Shown piece after piece: positions 11,139 through 21,910 of a stretch of DNA of 64,000 bases. Origin of the DNA: Prostheceraeus crozeri (taxonomy: Eukaryota; Platyhelminthes; Polycladida; Euryleptidae); NCBI GenBank assembly GCA_907163375.1, contig CAJQUW010012946.1, positions 62,001 to 126,000 on the forward strand. The letters run 5' to 3'. A model generated the notes under the pieces. It saw only the letters and a list, made by a program, of their open reading frames with translations, had not been told where the DNA came from and did not search any database. The position numbers were made by a program, and so were the translations under genes. Numbering within the stretch: position 1 is the first letter of the stretch; each line of letters starts with the position of its first letter.

Positions 11139-11207
11139 ACGCGAAGCTAGAGAAGTTTAATTTTCTTCTTCTTCTTTTAAAATAAAAATAAATTTTTTAT
11201 TAAAAAA

Positions 11208-11973
11208 TGAGTGAAGTACTACCATTAAATAAAAAAAACTTAAATTTAATCATCATCCAAATTTATCTAATAAAGTTTTGTCAGTTATTTGTGGAAGATC
11301 AGGATGTGGAAAAACATATCTATTATTTAAAATTTTAACGACTCCAAATTTTTTGGATTATAACAATCTTATAATTTATACAGCAACAGCAGAACAACCC
11401 GTCTATCAATTTTTAAAATATGGATTTGAAAATAATCTTAAAAAAACAGCAATTGCTTCATTATTCAAAGAATATGAAAAATCTGAAGATGAAGAAGAAA
11501 TAAGTTCGTGGTGTGAAGAAGCAGCAAAAAATAATCAGTTAGTTGAATCCAATAAAAATAAGCATATAAAGATACAATTAATAGATGATAGTGGTAATAT
11601 GCAAGATCCTAGTAAACTAGATAAAACAATGAAACATTGTGTATTTTTTGATGATTGTGTCAATGATAGAAATCAGTCAGTTCAGAGAAATTATTTCACA
11701 AGAGGTAGACATAATAACTGTAGTGTATTTTATTTAACACAAAGTATGTATTCATTAGACGGAAGTGTTATTAGAAAGAATTCAAATATATTTGTACTAT
11801 TTGAAATAAATGCAAGAAACTTAAGTGATTTGTTAAGAGATTTATGCGTAAGAAATAAAGATGAATTTAAACAATCGTGTAACAATGCTTGGTCAAAAGA
11901 TTATGGCTTCATTACAATTAATATTGATAAAAAAATTCATGATAGAGTTATAGAAGATTTGTTTACCGAGTGA
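11208..11973 (+). pseudogene. Polinton packaging ATPase (FtsK/HerA/A32-like, fossil)
   Basis: The main open frame (from 11278) has Walker A ICGRSGCGKTYLL near its start, Walker B KHCVFFDDC at about residue 125, and a YLTQSMY motif about 30 residues later. This order is typical of the genome-packaging ATPases of Polintons and related DNA viruses, which pump DNA into the capsid. The likely gene start, with the TTAAAAAATG motif, is at 11208, and the gene looks broken near its 5' end. It converges with the polymerase gene 80 bp downstream. Confidence 0.85.
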
Positions 11974-12054
11974 TAAAAATATACAAATATAGTGTTACAA
12001 TATTTTTTTTATTTTATATATATATCAGATTTGTCTATCTTAGAAATTAGAAAA

Positions 12055-15000
12055 TTAAAAAGGTGAAGTAGTTATTCCATCAGGTAAAATTTTTCTTTTA
12101 TCATCAAATGGATCTAATGCTAATTTATGTTCTTCTTTTAAATACATTTTATGTTTCTTTGAATGAAGTCTATAATTACATGCTGTTTTTATTTCATTAT
12201 TAAATAATGCATTCTTATAATCTTGAAATGTTATTTGGTTAGCCACTGATGCCTTTGAAATTCCTTTTAATGTTTTATGTGTTTTAATATTATTAGTTGC
12301 ATTATAACAATAACATTTAGATTTTAAAAATATAGCTTCTGTTATGAAATCTTCATTTCCTTCTAATTCATCTTTTACTTTACATAAATCAGAAGGATGA
12401 ATGATATCTTTTATTTTATTAATTTCTTCATCAAGTGAAGAATTATACGGTATTGTTAATTCTAAGAAAACAGAATCGGTATCTGTAAAGTGTAATTTAT
12501 AGTTTTTGCCATAAGCAGGTGCTAAATAATCATATATAAATCTATACATAAATAGTTTAGCTAATTCTAATATAGTGAATCCTATAAAATTAAATTTATC
12601 ATGTTTTACGCTGATTCGACGTAAATGTACAGCACATAGTTCATCACTAAATCTAGTAGTTCTTTTATATGTAGGTTTCCTTGTTAAATTTTGAAACCTA
12701 TCTTTATCATAAACTATTTCAATATTTTGTCTATTACGCACATTTTCTAAAGTCTTACCATAAAATGCATTATTCATTAATTTGAAGAACACGTTTCCAA
12801 AATCATCTTTATTTCTTTTAGCTATTTTACGTTTTTCAATATTGAACTCTATATAATTTTTTAACCACCTAGATTTTCTATACACTAGTTTCCGGTGAAT
12901 TTTTAAAACAATCATTCCATGATCTAAATACCAATCTAGCATTCTTCCTTCAACAACATACTTTCTTTTATTACTTTGTGTTAACTTAAGTTTTTTTGTT
13001 GGTCTGTATTTTTTAGGAATTAAAGATTTTTGATAATCTGAAAAATCTTCTATATTGGGAATTTTGTTTTCGGGACAGAAAGGAAAATATTTTGTTTTAT
13101 CTTTTATTTCATCAGGATATACTAAATCAACTTCATATATATAACCATGATTATAATTTCCATCATATGTTTTTTGATAATCTAGAATATTACACCATGA
13201 CATTTCACCTGTTGGTAATTCTTGTATCATGCAAGAAGAATATAAGCTATTAAAATCATAATATAACAAATAGTTTTCTCTCATGATTTCATCAACTGCT
13301 GCTTGACTATCTTCATTTGATATAAGTCCTTCTATATTTTGATTAAACAATTTTATAAACTGATCACTTTCTTCTGGAGATAAAGGTTTCATTATTCCAT
13401 AATCATCAGGATTTACTTTTTTATTGTAACACTGTACATAACGATTACCTAAAACTGATGAAACTCCACCTCTAATTCCGGATTCAAAAAATAATAATTT
13501 ATCATATGTATTTTCTTTATAATGTTTAAGTTTAACACCAGTATGTTTTAATCCTGCTAACCATGTTAAACCTGGTGTAGAATAACAATAACATGGATCT
13601 ATTCCGTAATATTCTAAACACATATCACGAAAGTTTTCAAAAAGATCAGCAAGGATTAATACATCTATCTGAAGATATTTCATTGTATAATCATACATTG
13701 TTTTACAATTTAACTCTCTCCAATTCTTTTCAGCTTCTGCATAGTCTTCTTTAGATAATTGTGATTGTTTTAATGTTGATTTAAATTTATTTATTGGAGG
13801 AAGTTTTTGTTCTTTCATTATTTTGTTCACAGAATTAAAATCTCCAGTTATATATTCATACGGAAATATTCCTTTTAAAGGTTTTAAATTATATTTATTT
13901 AATATTTTACATTGTTCAGTTTTCAAAGTTTTTCCCATAACATCTAATGAATAAGGAGTAAAAAATCTAAATGCATCTAAAATTCTAATACAACCTAATT
14001 GCATTGAAAAATATTCTTCTTCTGTTTTACATAGTACATTTATTTGTTTTTGTTGTAATTTTTCAGATGAAAATAAATCTTTCATTACTAGATGGAAATC
14101 ATATTTAGAACCATTGTAGAAATATAGAGGAACAAAATTATATTTAAATTTATTAGCATTAAGATTACAAGAATTATGTGCTGCACCTCTATATAATCCA
14201 TTTAGATGATCATGATCTTTTACTTTGTCGGCACAGCCGTCGCTTCGCTTATCAATATATCTACCTCTGCCATTTTTATAATTTTTTGTAAATTCTTTTC
14301 CACAGTAATAACAATATTGTTTCATTAACAAAATTAATTTTTTCTTCATCCGTTAATGGAAGTATTGGTATATTTGTTTCAAGCAATTGTGAAAAATAAT
14401 TTTGTAATTCTTCTACTTTCTTTGTTAACATTTCTGAACTATCTTCACCATAGTATTGATAATATTCTGATTTAAATAATTCAGGATAATTTGAATGAAT
14501 GTACACTCCCCAACATAATGGTTTTTGTTCAACTAAATATTTTTCTCTACTTTGTTCAGCTGCACTTTTTTCATATTTACAATTATCAGAATCGGGCGAA
14601 GCCCTAGAGCCTTCGGTTCGATTTTGTGTCATGTTAACATTATATGCTTCAAAATCACAATAAATAGTAAAGGGTACTTTATTTTTGAAAAACCATTTAT
14701 TGTATTCTAAATAATCATCTTTAGGAAAAGTATTTTCAACTGCTTCGTTTTGTTGACAATTCTCCAAATGTCTATTCATTTCTTCTTTAGTTCTAAAACT
14801 TGTCATACATTGAAGACAAGGAAAATCTGTATTATCTGAAGTTTTTTGTAAATATAGAAACATCTTTACACAATATAAAATGACCCTGATAATATAATAT
14901 ATTCGCTTGTGCTGGTTGCTTTAATTTTTCAAATTTATCTTTATATATTTCATGTGTTTCATCAATTTCTTTTGTAAGATTAAATGTATTTCGATGAAAA

Positions 15001-16316
15001 TTTTGATTTAATATTTGTAGCTGATAAATATATTCTTTATCATATTGTTGTTGACATTTTCTTAGACATTCATTTAATTCTTTATTTTCTTCATTATTTA
15101 ATACTTTATTGTCTTCATTTAATTTTTGTATCGTTTCTATCTTATTTTGATATTTATGGCCATATTCTTGTACTAATATTTTTGTTTGTTGTTGATAATC
15201 TGTTTTACATTTTTGTAAAATTTCATTTAAATTTTGTAATTTTTGTTGATATTCTAAAGATAAAGATAAATAATCGGAATCATAATCATAATTATAATTA
15301 CGTCCTTTATAATTATTATGATTAATCATTATTGGTGATAATGTTTTAACAATTTCAAATTTTTCAGTACATATTATATTTCCTTGGTAAAAAATATTAT
15401 GATGCATGTAATTTCCTCTATCATTATATACTATTTCTGATTGACATAAATTTTTATTATTCAAATAAAATTTTTTTGAATCTGAGTAAAGTGGAGTAAT
15501 TTTACAAATAGAAACATAATTCACATTTAATTCAAAAACATTTACTTCTATTAAATTTTTATTCTTTTTATGAAACTTTGTTAACCTATTGTAATCATAT
15601 GGAAATTCATGTAAGCCATCAGAGACATCAAATTCATTTATGTATTCTTCTTTATTGTAATGACTTAGTCTTTCTTTATGATATTCTGCAGGATGTAAAT
15701 GTGCTATAATACTCCACAGAAAACAATGATCATCTTCATTTTTTATGTTGATTATTTGTGGTGAACTGAAAGGTAAAGGAACATAACTACCACCAGTATT
15801 ATTTTTATATTTATCAATTACTATTTTCTTAGATAGTATTTTAACAAATCGCCAACCAGATTCACGTAACTGGGCTTCAATTATACAATTTTCTAATTTA
15901 AGTATCATTTGTTCAAATATAGGTTGTATATCATTTACATTATGAATTTCTTGTGAATTTGTAAAATGTCCTTGTATTATTTCTTCAGGAATTCCATCAG
16001 GTCCATTTTTTGTATAAAGTACTTCTACATTCATATAACATTTGAAAGATTTTCTAAATATATTATAAAAGTTTGTTAATACATTATAAAAAGTTTCATC
16101 TGTTTCATTATGTTCAACAGATTCATTAAATAAATATTTTATATCTGTTACGGCTTCATCGGTTCGTTCAGCTTCATCTGTTTTTTTAATTTCGTTTAAT
16201 TCTTCTATTTCGTTAAATTCATCAGTATCGCTAAATAAATATCTTCCATCTGGTATGGACTTATCTTCACTATTAAAAACTTTTTTATATTCTGAATGTG
16301 AATAATCATCAAACAT
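12055..16316 (-). pseudogene. Polinton protein-primed DNA polymerase B (fossil)
   Basis: The C-terminal open frame (14349-12055, 764 residues) carries KDHDHLNGLYRGAAHNSCN, YNGSKYDFHL (exonuclease region), polymerase motif A YDFNSLYSS (about residue 362), motif B KLMNNAFYGKTLEN (about 520) and motif C HFTDTDSVF (about 617). A middle frame (14863-14276) has a C2H2-like CLQCMTSFRTKEEMNRHLENC and the exonuclease I motif YCDFEA. The N-terminal frame (16316-14832) has the ESGWRF...SYVPLPF...NEDDHCFLWSIIAHLHP block known from Polinton polymerases, followed by a Gln/Lys-rich coiled-coil insert. The gene is broken, with two to three breaks. It copies the element using a protein primer. Confidence 0.9.
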
Positions 16317-16368
16317 TTTTTTAACTTTTATATCAGTAGGTAATGTTTTTAGATAGTTTTTATAATTA

Positions 16369-16506
16369 TTAAAATTTTAATATATTTCCTTCATCAACTC
16401 GATCTACATTTTGTAAATGCAATTTACTATTTAAATGAGATTGATAACTTCTTTTTGTTTGCAACTGTTTTTTACATAAGACACAATAAAACTTGGTATT
16501 TTCCAT
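16369..16506 (-). CDS. Small C2H2 zinc-finger ORF upstream of the polymerase
   Basis: A 45-residue frame starts at the ATG at 16506, with the A-run motif AATAAAAAAATG before it. It reads FYCVLCKKQLQTKRSYQSHL and then NSKLH, giving C-x2-C ... H-x5-H-like spacing of a C2H2 finger. It sits directly before the polymerase region on the same strand. It may be its own short gene or may belong to the 5' part of the polymerase gene; the sequence alone does not decide. Binding of terminal-repeat DNA or RNA would be inference. Confidence 0.5.
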   Translation of the reverse strand: MENTKFYCVLCKKQLQTKRSYQSHLNSKLHLQNVDRVDEGNILKF

Positions 16507-16619
16507 TTTTTTATTTTTTAAAGAAAAAATTGTGTTTTAATTTTAGATATAAACATTCTAATAACAAGGTCTTGAGAGTTATTTTATATTATAATATATT
16601 TCACGTACTTAAGTTATTT

Positions 16620-16870
16620 GATTTTCTTTATCACATTAAGTTTTATCATATTAAGTTTTATCATATTAAGTTTTATCATATAATGTTTTATCACATTAAG
16701 TTTTATCATATTAAGTTTTATATGATATAATATAATATATATAATATAATATATATATCATATAATGTTTTATCATATTAAGTTTTATTATATTAAGTTT
16801 TATCATATAATGTTTTATCACATTAAGTTTTATCATATTAAGTTTTATCATATAACGTTTTATCAAAAGA
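16620..16870. repeat. AT-rich minisatellite, unit about 15 bp
   Basis: AAGTTTTATCATATT-type units run in near-tandem (over a dozen copies with TATAATGTTTTATC variants), with an ATATAATATATATA core at 16715-16765. It lies between the 465-residue gene and the zinc-finger ORF. Replication slippage is the simplest origin. Confidence 0.85.
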
Positions 16871-18235
16871 TAATTTTAATTTATTTTCACAAAATATTGA
16901 TTCTTCATCATCATAAATTGATTCTTCATCATCATAAATTGATTCTTCATCATCATCATAAATTACACTTTTTGGGATTGGATGCCATTCTCTTATTGGT
17001 ATATCTAATTCTAAATTACATTTTATATCTGATAATAATATAATAGAGAAAAATATTGGTCTTTGATCTCTTTTGGAAAATTTAATAACGCCACCATAAT
17101 CTGAATCACTTTTAGTTTTTATTAAAGATGATAAAATTTTAAATTGATTAGATGTAAATCCTAATTTAAATTTTGTAGACCCGACACATAGTTGTCTAAC
17201 AGTATCTTCAACTATACCATCATTATTATTTTCAATTGTAAGAAGATGAAATTTAGATAAATTTTGATTATATGTAGTATTAATATCATGTACATCAATA
17301 TGAGATATAAATTTTTCTTCACTTAAATTTTTATAATTACTAATATTTTTATAATATTTTTTACCATTTACACCTTTTTCAGATGTTTCAGAATCATCAT
17401 TTATATTATCATCATCTATATTATTATCATCATTATTATTATAAGATTCTTTAAAATTATTGTTATTGGATTCTTTAGGATCGGGCAAAGCCCTAAAACC
17501 TTCGGTTCGTTTATTATGATTATGATTATGGTCATTGTTTATAGTATAAGGTGTAGTCCACATATAAATTTTCTCTTGTTGAGCTAAACCATTTATATAA
17601 GATTTTAACAAATTAATATTTAAGTTTGAATATAATCCTATATAAGTATCATCATCATATATTTGGGGCATTTCTAATGTTTCTTGTTTATAAATTGTAT
17701 CTCTATAATAAACTTGGCATAATAATTCTTCATTATGTTTTTTACTTTCAATATGAATATTATATTGGTTTTGTTCATCAACAAATAATCTTATTTTTTC
17801 CTTTGAAAAAGATTTTAATTTTTTAACTAATTCTCTAATATTGATATAATTAATAATTTTATTTTCTATCCAATCAGTATTAATAATTGGTAATGCTGCT
17901 CTAATAAAACCATAAACATTATTATGACCAATAATAACCATATTTTCTTTATTTAATTCAACATAAGCTACATCATTATATTTACTAACAATATCCATAA
18001 ATTTTATAAATGGATCTCCGGGAAAAATACAATAGTTTGTTTCTATAGAAGGTAAACCTTTAGTCTGTTCTCTAAATATTTCTGCTTGTAATTCAAATAA
18101 AATATTTACATCTATACATGGATTATTATTATTATTATTATCAAAATATTTATTTTCAAATCCCGTTGATCTCGTCGAATAAGAAGAACAGGATGATGCA
18201 GGCGAATATAATTTTTTTAAATTTGGTTTTTCCAT
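16838..18235 (-). CDS. Polinton 465-residue protein of unknown function
   Basis: Long intact frame, start MEKPNLKKLYSPASSCSSYS after AAAATAAAAAAATG. It has a Ser-rich N-terminus and an Asn run (about residues 34-39). A folded-looking region of mixed beta/alpha character (about 45-240) contains FIKFMDIVSKYNDVAYVELN and KIRLFVDEQNQYNI. A low-complexity Asn/Asp stretch (about 248-300) contains a GC-rich hairpin insert read as RTEGFRALPD. A second folded region (about 310-425) includes KLGFTSNQFKILSSLI, and the C-terminus repeats IYDDEES three times (encoded by 21-bp repeats at 16899-16960). It lies upstream of the polymerase on the same strand. I do not recognise it. A sliding-clamp or other replication accessory role is a guess from position and the two-part beta-rich look. 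Confidence 0.55.
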   Translation of the reverse strand: MEKPNLKKLYSPASSCSSYSTRSTGFENKYFDNNNNNNPCIDVNILFELQAEIFREQTKGLPSIETNYCIFPGDPFIKFMDIVSKYNDVAYVELNKENMVIIGHNNVYGFIRAALPIINTDWIENKIINYINIRELVKKLKSFSKEKIRLFVDEQNQYNIHIESKKHNEELLCQVYYRDTIYKQETLEMPQIYDDDTYIGLYSNLNINLLKSYINGLAQQEKIYMWTTPYTINNDHNHNHNKRTEGFRALPDPKESNNNNFKESYNNNDDNNIDDDNINDDSETSEKGVNGKKYYKNISNYKNLSEEKFISHIDVHDINTTYNQNLSKFHLLTIENNNDGIVEDTVRQLCVGSTKFKLGFTSNQFKILSSLIKTKSDSDYGGVIKFSKRDQRPIFFSIILLSDIKCNLELDIPIREWHPIPKSVIYDDDEESIYDDEESIYDDEESIFCENKLKLSFDKTLYDKT

Positions 18236-18310
18236 TTTTTTATTTTTATTAGAAAAAATTTTATTTTTTTTCTCATCATATAAAAAAATTACTTTTTTAT
18301 TGTTTTAAAA

Positions 18311-19197
18311 ATGATGTTTCCAAATGTTGGTGGAGGTGCATATATCCCGAATAATCGTGAATTAGAAATAGAGATTGAAAATTATATCATGAAAACTGGA
18401 GACGTTTTATCTGGTCCATTGCATCTTTCTATTCTTCCGCAACAAAATACAGAGTTAACAAATAAACAATATGTTGATACACAAATCAATGACTTAAGAG
18501 AAAAATATATAAACGATGTTTTGGTTCCACTGATGAATGAATTGAAGTTGCTAAAACTTAATGACAAATCATTAAACGAAAGATTATTAAAACTTGATAA
18601 AAATGATAGAGAGCTAGAAGCAGATATAGCAAAACTTTTTAAAAAAATTTCTGAACAATCAAAAAATTTAATATTACGTTCTTTAAATTTAAAATCTGCA
18701 GTCATTAAAAATAAACATCAGATAAAATTATTGAAAGAACAATTAGAAGATGAAATAGAAAAACTACCTGAAAGAATTAAAAAAATTTAAAGCAGTTACA
18801 AACTACATTCCAAAAAAGTGTTGATGAATTAAGTTCTAAAATTACTCAACAAATGAAAAAGATGAATAGAATAATAAATGAAGTAAACTCGCTTAATCAA
18901 AAAGTTGATAAAATGAAAACTCTTAAAATCAATTTAGAAAATGAATTAAAGAAAAATTTACAAGAAAACTCTAAAGAAAATAAATAACAGTTAGATTCTG
19001 TTAAAAGACAATTAGATGTTCTTAAAATTAAGTTAAATGCTCTTAAAACGGCGTTGAAGATGAATCAGGAGAAAATGCAAGTTAATAGAAAAGAAATTAA
19101 AGTACATCACACGCTACTTGACGCAATAGATAAAGTGCAAAAGAAACTTGATAAAGTTATCACGAAGTTGTTGGACATTCACAAACGTAAATCCTAA
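18311..19197 (+). pseudogene. Polinton fiber-like coiled-coil protein (fossil)
   Basis: The first open frame (18311-18790) begins MMFPNVGGGAYIPNN. It carries MKTGDVLSGPLHLSILPQQN followed by ELTNKQYVDTQI, closely resembling the repeat found at the base of many phage and adenovirus-like fibers (TGDxLSGxLxx...P...xxTKxYVD). It then runs into a long Leu/Lys heptad region. Charged coiled-coil coding continues to about 19197, but the gene looks broken, with two to three breaks. The divergent position from the 465-residue gene and the A-run start fit a real gene. Role inferred: a trimeric spike or host-attachment fiber on the capsid. Confidence 0.6.
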
Positions 19198-19237
19198 CGT
19201 AAATATTTTTCCCAAAAGTCAAATTTATTCCTAAAAA

Positions 19238-19745
19238 ATGCCTATAATTTATAAACACAATCTTAAACATTTTGCTTCAAATGAAAGAATTGCTCATGAA
19301 CCACGTATGAATCCTGTTTATCATTATGATAATGGAGAAACAGTTCACACGGAAGGAGCTGGCATCTTTTCTGGTATTGGAAGTATCGTTAACTTAATTA
19401 AAAATAATAAAGATTTGATTACATCTGCTGCAAAAGGAGCAGCTGCTATAGGTAGTACAGCTAGTGCAATATCAAATGCAAATGCTGTTACGTCTCAAAA
19501 CGAATTAAAACAACTAGAAGCTATTCGTAAACTTAGGAATGATTCTGAAGAACTAAAAAATTTAAAAAAATCTTTCAGAGGAAACAAAAAATAAAATTGC
19601 TAACATAGCTGTTGGGGAAACCCTCAGGAGCGGAGCTCCGTATTATAGTAAACATAAGAAGAAATCAGGCGTAGCCATAAAACGTTCAATTGAAGAAATA
19701 AGAGGTAATGGCGTGAGCAGCGCAGCTGGTCTAGCAAAATTCTAA
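19238..19745 (+). pseudogene. Polinton minor virion protein candidate (pVI-like, broken)
   Basis: The open frame 19238-19594 (118 residues) starts MPIIYKHNLKHFASNERIAH. It has a Gly/Ala/Ile-rich amphipathic centre (GAGIFSGIGSIVNLIKNN, AAKGAAAIGSTASAI) and a charged helical tail. Short proteins of this build next to the major capsid gene are common in Polintons and resemble membrane-active minor proteins of adenovirus (pVI/pX class). A GC-rich hairpin, GGAGC-GGA-GCTCC, is at 19627-19639. The gene region appears to extend past the open frame and looks broken. Function inferred only. Confidence 0.5.
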
Positions 19746-19915
19746 AATTATATTTTAGTAAAATTTTTTTAGTAAAATTTTTTAGCAAAATTTTTTTTAG
19801 TAAAATTATTTTAGTAAAATTTTTTAGTAAAATTTTTTTAGTCAAATTTTTTAGTCAAATTTTTTTAGTCAAATTTTTTTAGTCAAATTTTTTCTATGTG
19901 TGAGAAAAACAAATA
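19745..19915. repeat. AT-rich minisatellite before the major capsid gene
   Basis: Tandem TTTTAGTAAAATTTTT-type units, about ten, with TCAAATTTT variants toward the right. It fills the gap between the 118-residue gene and the major capsid start. Confidence 0.85.
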
Positions 19916-19936
19916 GTCAAATTATTTTTTATAAAA

Positions 19937-21271
19937 ATGTCTTCGCTAATTGAAAATAAATTTGAATTAGATAAACCACCAGGTGTTAGTTATAATCAAA
20001 AAAAGAATGACTATATCAGAATTGCTGTGAATCCCGGATCTTCTAGTAGAGTAAATACTGGAGGAGATTTAATTTTTGGAGCTGATAATCAACAAAGTTA
20101 TATATATTTACCTGATTCGTTTTTACACTGTGAATATTCTTTATATAGTGATGCTAATTTTACAACACCATTACCAGAAACCGATAATATTGCACTAGAG
20201 AATAATTTTTTTCCAAAATTATTTACACAAATGCGTTTAGATGTTGCAACTCAAAATATAGAAACAATAAGTGATTCTCCAGGTGTAATTGATACAATGC
20301 TTAGATTTGTAACAATTGGTGAAAATAATAAAAAGTATGAAATCGAAGGTTGGTTTCCTGATAATAATAATGGTATAATTGTTGATGATTTAACTCACGC
20401 TGGAACAGATGCAGCAGGAATTGCGAAAGATGTAGAAAATATTGCAAAACATTTAAATAAAACAAACAATAGTGCATATAAAGAAAGACGTGAATTTAAC
20501 AAGAAAAGTAAACAGACAGTTAATTGGTCATTGTCTCCATTATTCGGATATTTAGATTATGATGAAATATCATATCAATTAAAATTTAAATTAATAATTC
20601 ATCGCACAGCAAATAATGAATTAATCTTTTTTGGTAAGACTGGAAAAAAAGCATATCTAAAAATTGATAGACTTGAATGGTGGATTAAGCATATTACTCC
20701 TAGTTTAGAGATTGAAACAGCTATTGCAAAAAGATTAAATACTAACAAACCAATTCCACTAAATTTTCTAAAGCGTACTGCAAGTTCAGTAACTTTTTCC
20801 GAACAAAGATTTAACTGGCATTTTACTAGAACTTCAAATACTCCAAGATATTTATTACTAACATTTCAAAGAAATAATTCTTCAAGTTTTGATAAGAACA
20901 ACAATCTTTTTCATATTAATACAATTCGAAGTTTACAAGTTTCATTAAATCAAACCCGATATCCAATTGATCCATTAAGATTCGATGATACCAATAATCA
21001 ATTTATGGAAGGATATGATTTTTATCGAAATCTTTGTATAGAATTTGGAGTTGAACCACAATTAACTCCTGGAGATTGGAGACATTTATATCCTGTTTTC
21101 TGTTTCGATTTAAGTGCACAATCTGAAGATATTATCAAGACTGGTTGTGATGTAACAATTAATATTGAAAAGAAAGATTCCACAACTTCATTGATGGTTT
21201 ATGGTTTATTGCTAGAAGATGTAAAATATTCTATTGAAATTCTTAATGGAAAGATGGCTAGGATTAATTAA
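19937..21271 (+). CDS. Polinton major capsid protein (double jelly-roll type)
   Basis: A single open frame of 444 residues with the A-run start TTTATAAAAATG. Features known from Polinton and adintovirus hexon-like proteins: the N-terminal RIAVNPGSSSRVNTGGDLIF, SYIYLPDSFL, the middle SPLFGYLDYDEISYQLKFKL (insert region), and the C-terminal WRHLYPVFCFDLSAQ then TGCDVTINIEKK. The predicted fold is two jelly-rolls that assemble into capsid hexamers. Length and order fit the family. This part of the fossil looks whole. Confidence 0.85.
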   Translation: MSSLIENKFELDKPPGVSYNQKKNDYIRIAVNPGSSSRVNTGGDLIFGADNQQSYIYLPDSFLHCEYSLYSDANFTTPLPETDNIALENNFFPKLFTQMRLDVATQNIETISDSPGVIDTMLRFVTIGENNKKYEIEGWFPDNNNGIIVDDLTHAGTDAAGIAKDVENIAKHLNKTNNSAYKERREFNKKSKQTVNWSLSPLFGYLDYDEISYQLKFKLIIHRTANNELIFFGKTGKKAYLKIDRLEWWIKHITPSLEIETAIAKRLNTNKPIPLNFLKRTASSVTFSEQRFNWHFTRTSNTPRYLLLTFQRNNSSSFDKNNNLFHINTIRSLQVSLNQTRYPIDPLRFDDTNNQFMEGYDFYRNLCIEFGVEPQLTPGDWRHLYPVFCFDLSAQSEDIIKTGCDVTINIEKKDSTTSLMVYGLLLEDVKYSIEILNGKMARIN

Positions 21272-21417
21272 TTTTTTCTTGATAACTTAAAATTTTTTTA
21301 GTAATTAGTAATAAAATTTTTTCATAACTAGAATAGATTAAAAAAATTCTTAGATTAAAATTTATTCATAACTAGAATAGATTAAAATTTTGGTAACTTA
21401 AAATTTTTTTATTAAAA

Positions 21418-21898
21418 ATGTCGCAAGCGAAAAGTAATAATAAAACTGTTGAATTAAAATTACGTAATATTGTTGACAAAAATACCCCTAAAACTATTAC
21501 GATTAATAAAAAAAGTATTACATAAGTAAACCAATGATAGAGAATATTCAATTACAAGAGGAAAAGAATGGTGGAATTCTCCCATTAATTCCACTAATAA
21601 TAGGTGGCATAGCAGCAGCAGGAAGTGTTGCAGGTGGGACAGCTGGTATTGTCCAAGCAGTAAATAAAAATAAATCAGAGAAGGCAGCATTAGAAGAACA
21701 AAATCGACATAATAGAGAGTTAGAGAAAGTTGCTAGGGGTGAAGGAATAGTAGATCATTTTATTAGTAAATGAAAATTAGTTGATGAAGGAAAACGAGTT
21801 CTTAAAAATATTCTCCACAATGTTGATGATATAATTGAAATTAAAGAAACAAAAGATGGTTCTGGAATATATCTAAGTCCTAGTATGATAAGGTTATA
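21418..21898 (+). pseudogene. Polinton minor virion protein candidate (pX-like, broken)
   Basis: Short frames in this region: MSQAKSNNKTVELKLRNIVD (21418-21525, after TTATTAAAAATG) and MIENIQLQEEKNGGILPLIP (21534-21773), with a Gly/Ala-rich hydrophobic segment IIGGIAAAGSVAGGTAGIVQ and a charged tail (NRHNRELEKVARGEG). A final DGSGIYLSP lies near 21870. This build, directly after the major capsid gene, is typical of a small virion protein of Polintons likened to adenovirus pX. The gene is broken. Function is inferred from the family resemblance. Confidence 0.55.
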
Positions 21899-21910
21899 AC
21901 CTCAGGACCT

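Noticed and set aside
14984-15325. 113-codon frame on the plus strand, rich in Leu/Ile/Phe
   Set aside because: It is the antisense of the Gln/Lys-rich part of the polymerase gene.
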